This document shows, piece by piece, positions 14,056 through 18,659 of a stretch of 21,168 nt of DNA (the first letter of the stretch is position 1; each line of letters opens with the position of its first letter). The notes below the pieces were generated by a model. It was not told the DNA's origin. It did no database searches and worked only from the letters and a program-made list of their open reading frames with translations. Origin of the DNA: a virus; the IMG/VR virus record IMGVR_UViG_3300017751_000307, positions 1 to 21,168 of that record, one strand, 5' to 3'. Made by a program: the position numbers and the translations under genes.

Positions 14056-14086
14056 AACTAATTAATTTTTGTTGTTTACATTAATA

Positions 14087-14099
14087 TATATAAATATAT
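14087..14099 (-). promoter_or_regulatory. Candidate late promoter (TATATTTATA) upstream of the coiled-coil gene
   Basis: The minus strand reads TATATATTTATAT around 14099-14087, in the 67-base gap after the Hint gene. The core is shared with the elements at 8871, 9902 and 10504. It is 33 bases from the ATG, further than the others, and the surrounding DNA is very AT-rich, which weakens the call. Confidence 0.4.
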
Positions 14100-14122
14100 A
14101 GTATTTTAGAAAACGTAAAATT

Positions 14123-15394
14123 TTAAGCTTCAAATGTCAGAGTAGCTGAGTAAGTACCTATTCTTCCACCTTTTCTAGCCGCTACTCTTGCATAGTATGT
14201 AGTACCATCACTTAAGTTATATGGTGAAGCACCTAATCTAAGCTGCATTGTCTCAGCATTCCAATTACTTTTATTAATAATAGGTGATGAGAAATCAGAG
14301 TTATTATCTATTTGTACTGAATAGTCACTTGCTCCTGTATATTCAGTCCATGATAAATCAGGGTCAGAATATGCAAGGCCAGTTACTGCCGATGGTAATG
14401 GGTCACTAAATGTATTTCCACCTTTGTTATGAGTAATATATCCATTTGCTAAATAAGTATCTTCGGTTTCTACATCTATTGAAACAACTTCAGTTGAACC
14501 AACTGTTGATTCTTTGGAAGTAACTTCTACTAATGAGTTATCTCCTTTTACCAAATATTCCCCTACCTGAATATCTAAAACAGGTTTGAACTTAAATGTG
14601 TTATCTACTTTAACTAACATTGGGTGTTCACCAGTAACTTGTAGTTCACCATCGTTTATATCATATATTCTATCAGCAAATGAGAATATAACAGATGTTA
14701 CTGTTACATCTTCTGATGTTGTTGATAAATCACTTGTAGACCAATTTAGATAATCTTCATCTGAATCTTCTCCTAAACTTGCAATTTCAAATCCTTTAAG
14801 AATATCTCCTTCTTGTACATCTCCAGCTGATATGATTGTTCCATCTGCTTTTGTTACAGGAGTATCCAATGATAAACAAAGAGCATCAGAGTTACCATCG
14901 TAAGAATCAACTACATATATAGTTTTCGTTTTTACTACGTTATAATCAGTTGCATGGTCATTAAATCCATCAACAAATTTTACTTCAAGAGTATTTTGTT
15001 GGTTAGATACTTGTGATACTAAAGTTTGACTTGAACCACCTATATCAGTTTTAGCAGTTATAGTTGCTGTTGCATCTTGGTTTGAGGATATAGTTATATC
15101 ACTTTCAACTTCGATTTCATCCTTTGTCCAAACAAAATTTTGATATCTCAAAGCTATAGTACTAAATTTATCACCCGCACCTGTAAATCCAAGTGTATAG
15201 GTATCAGCAGTATCCTCTACTAAGTAAGTATATCCTGATATTGAACCAACTGTATCTATTCCGAAGTCATCTAACGATACTTCAGTTCCAGCTGAACTGT
15301 TAATAGTATTTAAGGATACATCTGAACCTTGAGTATTTCCAGTTGCTCCTGCTAATGCATTTAATGAGAGGGTATCTCCTGAACTTCTTGCCAT
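14123..15394 (-). CDS. Tail appendage protein with Hint (intein-like) and FN3-like domains (423 aa)
   Basis: Three parts are seen. Residues 1-172 are a Ser/Thr/Asn-rich, beta-rich region (SLNALAGATG, SLDDFGID, ending KTIYVVDSYDG) that looks like a virion appendage domain. Residues 173-323 are a Hint domain: Cys173 (CLSLDTPV), T254-G-E-H257 (VTGEHPML), and DTYLANGYITHN ending in His322-Asn323. Residues about 332-423 resemble a fibronectin type III domain (LSWTEYTGASDYSVQID, then TTYYARVAARKGG). The residue after Asn323 is Lys, not Cys/Ser/Thr, so canonical splicing is unlikely and self-cleavage of the bacterial intein-like kind is more probable. No homing endonuclease is inserted. The ATG at 15394 has AGGAG at good spacing, located inside the end of the glycosyltransferase gene's downstream region. 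Confidence 0.8.
   Translation of the reverse strand: MARSSGDTLSLNALAGATGNTQGSDVSLNTINSSAGTEVSLDDFGIDTVGSISGYTYLVEDTADTYTLGFTGAGDKFSTIALRYQNFVWTKDEIEVESDITISSNQDATATITAKTDIGGSSQTLVSQVSNQQNTLEVKFVDGFNDHATDYNVVKTKTIYVVDSYDGNSDALCLSLDTPVTKADGTIISAGDVQEGDILKGFEIASLGEDSDEDYLNWSTSDLSTTSEDVTVTSVIFSFADRIYDINDGELQVTGEHPMLVKVDNTFKFKPVLDIQVGEYLVKGDNSLVEVTSKESTVGSTEVVSIDVETEDTYLANGYITHNKGGNTFSDPLPSAVTGLAYSDPDLSWTEYTGASDYSVQIDNNSDFSSPIINKSNWNAETMQLRLGASPYNLSDGTTYYARVAARKGGRIGTYSATLTFEA
14426..14878 (-). other. Hint/intein-like domain (151 residues) inside the appendage gene
   Basis: The bases encode residues 173-323 of the protein above. Block A begins at Cys173 (codon TGT at 14878-14876); block B has the T-x-x-H motif; blocks F/G end in H-N. 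The size fits a mini-intein or bacterial intein-like domain without endonuclease. The +1 residue is Lys324, which lacks the side-chain nucleophile needed for the usual second step of splicing. Confidence 0.8.
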
Positions 15395-15403
15395 ATTTTT
15401 CTC

Positions 15404-16405
15404 CTATATGTTATAAATATCAAGTAATTGATTTATCCACTTCTGTTTATCTGTGAAATTTTTTATCATATACTGTTTAAGAATGTTAAACCACTTGTTT
15501 TTTATATCAAAAGACTCTGTTATTAGTCTATTATAAATATCAGTAAATTCGTTTTGCGATGCGGCTCTATAAGGATATTCAAAATTTTTACACCAAGTAG
15601 GGTGCAAAATTGGTAATTTACCATAATCAACTGCCTCAAAAATAGAATATCCAAATGGTTCATATGTAAAACAAGAATGAGATATACCCCAATCCATGTT
15701 ATAAAAAGTATCTTTATATTTTGGATTGTAATGATATACTTTTAATTTAGTAAAATCAAGTCCTTGTCCTTTTTTCCATAAATCATTTAACTCTTTTCCA
15801 TCTGTAAATGCAAATCCTTTTTTCCTATCTAATAGATGTGGATTTTTTCTCCCTTCACATCTTGCTGCAAATCCAATATTAGTTGAATTACTTAATGGTT
15901 TATTTTTTTTGAATTCATAGAAATTTGTTATATCAATTGTAGGATACTTTAATGGAAATAAACCAATCCATATTGATTTTTTTGCCCATTCATTTACTTC
16001 AATCTCCCATTTAGAAGAATGAAATGGATGAGATAAAACTGGAACATCACTAAACATAGTTGATTTTACAATATGGTCAACTGAGTTATGTAATACGTTA
16101 CTATATATTTTATGTTTATTATCTTCTATGGCTCTTTGTGGTGTGTAATGGCCATGTAATATATGAATTCTTCTACAATCTTTTACTATTTTTTCAAATT
16201 TTCTTATATCATCACCATGCCAATGAGTTTGTATTGGGAAAGTGTAATTATGATTATGAAAGTTTTTTGGTTTGTTTCTATGAATAAGAAGTACTGGTTT
16301 TACTTTTAATTTAGGTGCTATTTCTTCTAACCAAATATTAACCCATGTATCAGTTCCTGCGTTTAACCAAGGACCACCACCAGTTGTATAATAGACATCA
16401 TACAT
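15404..16405 (-). CDS. GT4-like glycosyltransferase (333 aa)
   Basis: The protein has the two-domain GT-B layout. Near the N-terminus is a Gly-rich TTGGGPWLNAG segment; the C-terminal half has GFAARCEGRKNPHLLD (the R/K region that contacts the nucleotide-sugar phosphates) and E249-PFGYSIF-E257 followed by GKLPIL, the E-x7-E motif of family 4 and related retaining transferases. It would transfer a sugar from an activated donor; acceptor and sugar cannot be read from the sequence. Lying 3 bp after a tail fibre and 9 bp before the Hint appendage gene, it may glycosylate virion fibres, or phage or host surface sugars. It has no signal peptide or membrane segment, so it is cytosolic. It lacks a Shine-Dalgarno sequence and is visibly AT-richer than neighbouring genes. 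Confidence 0.78.
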   Translation of the reverse strand: MYDVYYTTGGGPWLNAGTDTWVNIWLEEIAPKLKVKPVLLIHRNKPKNFHNHNYTFPIQTHWHGDDIRKFEKIVKDCRRIHILHGHYTPQRAIEDNKHKIYSNVLHNSVDHIVKSTMFSDVPVLSHPFHSSKWEIEVNEWAKKSIWIGLFPLKYPTIDITNFYEFKKNKPLSNSTNIGFAARCEGRKNPHLLDRKKGFAFTDGKELNDLWKKGQGLDFTKLKVYHYNPKYKDTFYNMDWGISHSCFTYEPFGYSIFEAVDYGKLPILHPTWCKNFEYPYRAASQNEFTDIYNRLITESFDIKNKWFNILKQYMIKNFTDKQKWINQLLDIYNI

Positions 16406-16408
16406 ATT

Positions 16409-18556
16409 TTATTTTTTTACTATTATTTTTCCTGCAAAGTTTGCTGAGAAAGAAATTGTGATTGCATTTATTGAAGTTGATTCTATATCTAATGGTACTT
16501 CTTGTGTATTATTTGTAGTATTCCAAGCTTGTACAAATGGATAACTCTCATTTAAGTTATGAGTTATACTATAAAAAGAGGCACCACTTACATCTTCTCT
16601 ATATGAAGTAAGTTCTTGTATTTTATCACCCAAACCACTAATATTATCTGCAGAGGTTGAACCACTTACAACGTGTCCACCTTTTGCAACTACAACATGA
16701 CCAGAATGAGCACCTGATAAAACAACTTGTACTGTATTTGAATCAGTTAAAGATACTGTTTGTGGTATAAGTTGATTATAACTTGAATCATATGTAGAAA
16801 CTAATACATTCCTTGTATCAAAATTATGTGATACGTTTATAGTTGATTGATTAGAGAAAGATGCAGTTACACTTGCAATTTGGTCAACTTGAATTCCAGT
16901 CAATCCACTACCATCACCAACAAAAGAACCACTAAAAGAACCACTTGCTATAATATCAGAAGTTGCTCCGATACTTGTACCATCTAATTGTGATGAACCT
17001 GAAATTATACCAGTTCCACCTAAATGTAATATTGTTTGTGCTGATGCAGAAACTATACTATCTCCATTTGCTAATAAAATTTTAGATTCTGAACCTGCTT
17101 TTCCTGCTTTCCAATAATCATTTGTAGCATCCCATAAAAGAGAACCACTTGTAGTTGAAGTACCAGTTGAATCTTTTACGAATAAACCACCTTCAGTTGC
17201 AGTTCCACCATAGTTAAGTTCTATAATATTATCTTCTACATTAAAGGTTGTAGTATTAAGAGTTGTAGTTGTACCTTGTACTATTAAATCACCTGATAAA
17301 GTTAATCCTGTAAATGTTGGAGAATTACCAGTATCTAATCCTAATTGTGCTCTTGCAGCTGATTGTGAACCAGAAATTACACCAGTTGGTAAGTGTTCTA
17401 CTGTTTGTGAAGAACCACTTACTATTCCACTTGGAATATCTGTAAAGTTATCATAATCTAAATAGTATGCTGCATTTTGTCCATTTAGTTGGTTTGAATC
17501 ATTAGCAGAACCACTTACAATATGTCCACCTTTTGCAACTACTACTGTACCTGATTGTGCAGATGAAAGAGTAATTACTACTTGGTCTAAATTGGAAGTA
17601 TTTACGTTCTGAGGGAGTATCTGATTGTTTTGGTTATCATATACTGCAACTAATATATTTCTCGTGTTAAAGTTATGAGAAACAGTTATAGAAGATGAAT
17701 TTGTATAGGTAGATGATACAGTTGCTGCTGCATCTACTGTAATGTTAGTAATGTTTGAACCATCACCATATAATGTTTTACCATGAACTTCATTCCAAGC
17801 TTTAGAAGAAGAACCTAAATCGTAAGTTGAACCACTATCTGGTATTAACGATGAAGAGAAATCTGCTGATACTGCAATAGAATCAGTAGTTGAATCTCCT
17901 ATTGTAATATTACCACCTAAAGTAAGATTACCTAATATGTTTACATCTCCACCTCCAAATTCGAATGCTGAACCACTAAATGATAATTTTTTATTTGATG
18001 TATTACCAGTATCCCTAGATGATAATACTATACCTTCATTAGTACTATTATTAGTGGCTACATGGAATTTATCACCAGTTGAGTTTGCTCCTACTGTCAA
18101 TGTATAGTTTTGACCAGAACGAGTATCAATTATATTTTGATTATCTACATTAGATGTACCAATATATGCCGTACTCCATTTTTTAGATGAAGAACCTAAA
18201 TTAAAATTTAATGTACTTTGTGGAATTAATGAGGAAGATAAACTTGCTATTACGTTTACCGAATCTGTTGTTGCATCTCCAATAGTTAGTTGACCTTCTA
18301 AGGTTAAATCACCTCCTATTGTAGTATTACCAGTAATGTTTAATGAAGAAGCCGATAAAGCACCATTCAAATTAAGTGAACCAGTTACTTCTGCATCTGT
18401 TGTTATAATTTCTTGTACCGATGGTGTTCCATTATTCTTTTCAAAGAATATTCTACCATCATAGGTATTCATCGCCAACTCACCGAGTTCGATGTTAGAT
18501 GTAGTCGGTATCTTACCTTGTACCGCAGTCCTTTTTAACTTGATTGTCTGTGCCAT
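16409..18556 (-). CDS. Modular tail fibre protein (715 aa)
   Basis: The N-terminus (AQTIKLKRTAVQGKIPTTSN, then IELGELAMNTYDGRIFFEK) is the usual start of fibre-type proteins in marine T4-like phages, presumably the virion attachment end. Two repeats follow (about residues 76-135 and 209-268; GNTTIGGDLTLEG and IPDSGSTYDLGSSSKAW). A Ser/Gly/Thr-rich shaft follows, and three copies of a beta domain: residues about 278-345, 560-627 and 652-715, with the pattern SHNFxTRN-x-LV, a Pro near the middle, and SG-x-VVVAKGGH at the end. The third copy is more diverged and ends the protein, so it may be the receptor-binding tip. A block at about 421-490 also occurs in the other fibre. No S74 domain is present. 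The start ATG at 18556 has no strong Shine-Dalgarno sequence. Confidence 0.82.
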   Translation of the reverse strand: MAQTIKLKRTAVQGKIPTTSNIELGELAMNTYDGRIFFEKNNGTPSVQEIITTDAEVTGSLNLNGALSASSLNITGNTTIGGDLTLEGQLTIGDATTDSVNVIASLSSSLIPQSTLNFNLGSSSKKWSTAYIGTSNVDNQNIIDTRSGQNYTLTVGANSTGDKFHVATNNSTNEGIVLSSRDTGNTSNKKLSFSGSAFEFGGGDVNILGNLTLGGNITIGDSTTDSIAVSADFSSSLIPDSGSTYDLGSSSKAWNEVHGKTLYGDGSNITNITVDAAATVSSTYTNSSSITVSHNFNTRNILVAVYDNQNNQILPQNVNTSNLDQVVITLSSAQSGTVVVAKGGHIVSGSANDSNQLNGQNAAYYLDYDNFTDIPSGIVSGSSQTVEHLPTGVISGSQSAARAQLGLDTGNSPTFTGLTLSGDLIVQGTTTTLNTTTFNVEDNIIELNYGGTATEGGLFVKDSTGTSTTSGSLLWDATNDYWKAGKAGSESKILLANGDSIVSASAQTILHLGGTGIISGSSQLDGTSIGATSDIIASGSFSGSFVGDGSGLTGIQVDQIASVTASFSNQSTINVSHNFDTRNVLVSTYDSSYNQLIPQTVSLTDSNTVQVVLSGAHSGHVVVAKGGHVVSGSTSADNISGLGDKIQELTSYREDVSGASFYSITHNLNESYPFVQAWNTTNNTQEVPLDIESTSINAITISFSANFAGKIIVKK
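16661..16879 (-). repeat. Beta-domain repeat, copy 2 of the short fibre
   Basis: These bases encode residues about 560-632 (SHNFDTRNVLV to VVVAKGGHVVSGS). They are a direct repeat of 17507-17725 at protein level and clearly also at DNA level, for example around the VVVAKGGH segment. Confidence 0.7.
17507..17725 (-). repeat. Beta-domain repeat, copy 1 of the short fibre
   Basis: These bases encode residues about 278-350 (SHNFNTRNILV to VVVAKGGHIVSGS). The partner copy is 16661-16879; a third, diverged copy spans about 16412-16603. The distance between the two close copies is 846 bp, that is 282 codons. Confidence 0.7.
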
Positions 18557-18590
18557 ATTTATGACTTATCGTTTTCATTATATAATTACT

Positions 18591-18600
18591 CGATAAATAG
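18591..18600 (-). promoter_or_regulatory. Weak late-promoter-like element before the short fibre
   Basis: The minus strand reads CTATTTATCG, matching TATTTAT of the late element but lacking the full TATATTTATA. It lies just after two terminator hairpins and 34 bases before the ATG at 18556, the place a promoter is expected. Confidence 0.3.
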
Positions 18601-18645
18601 AAAAATCCTTATATAAGGATTAAACCCCCCATAAAGGAGGGTTTA
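18600..18645 (-). terminator. Tandem hairpin terminator between the two fibre genes
   Basis: On the minus strand the first hairpin is TAAACCCTCC (18645-18636), loop TTTAT, GGGGGGTTTA (18630-18621): a 10-bp stem with one G-U pair that exists only in minus-strand RNA. It runs straight into a second hairpin, the 18-bp perfect palindrome at 18621-18604 (arms AATCCTT/AAGGATT), followed by a short T run. The pair should end most transcripts of the long fibre gene. Confidence 0.8.
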
Positions 18646-18659
18646 TATTTACCTTTATT

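Noticed and set aside
14123-15394. Canonical splicing intein
   Set aside because: The +1 residue is Lys and no homing endonuclease is present; a self-cleaving intein-like domain fits better.
15412-15420. ATATTTATA just before the Hint gene as a late promoter
   Set aside because: It is part of the codons for the DIYN end of the glycosyltransferase; the same bases occur in other genes (near 13310 and 15535), so coding content explains it well enough.
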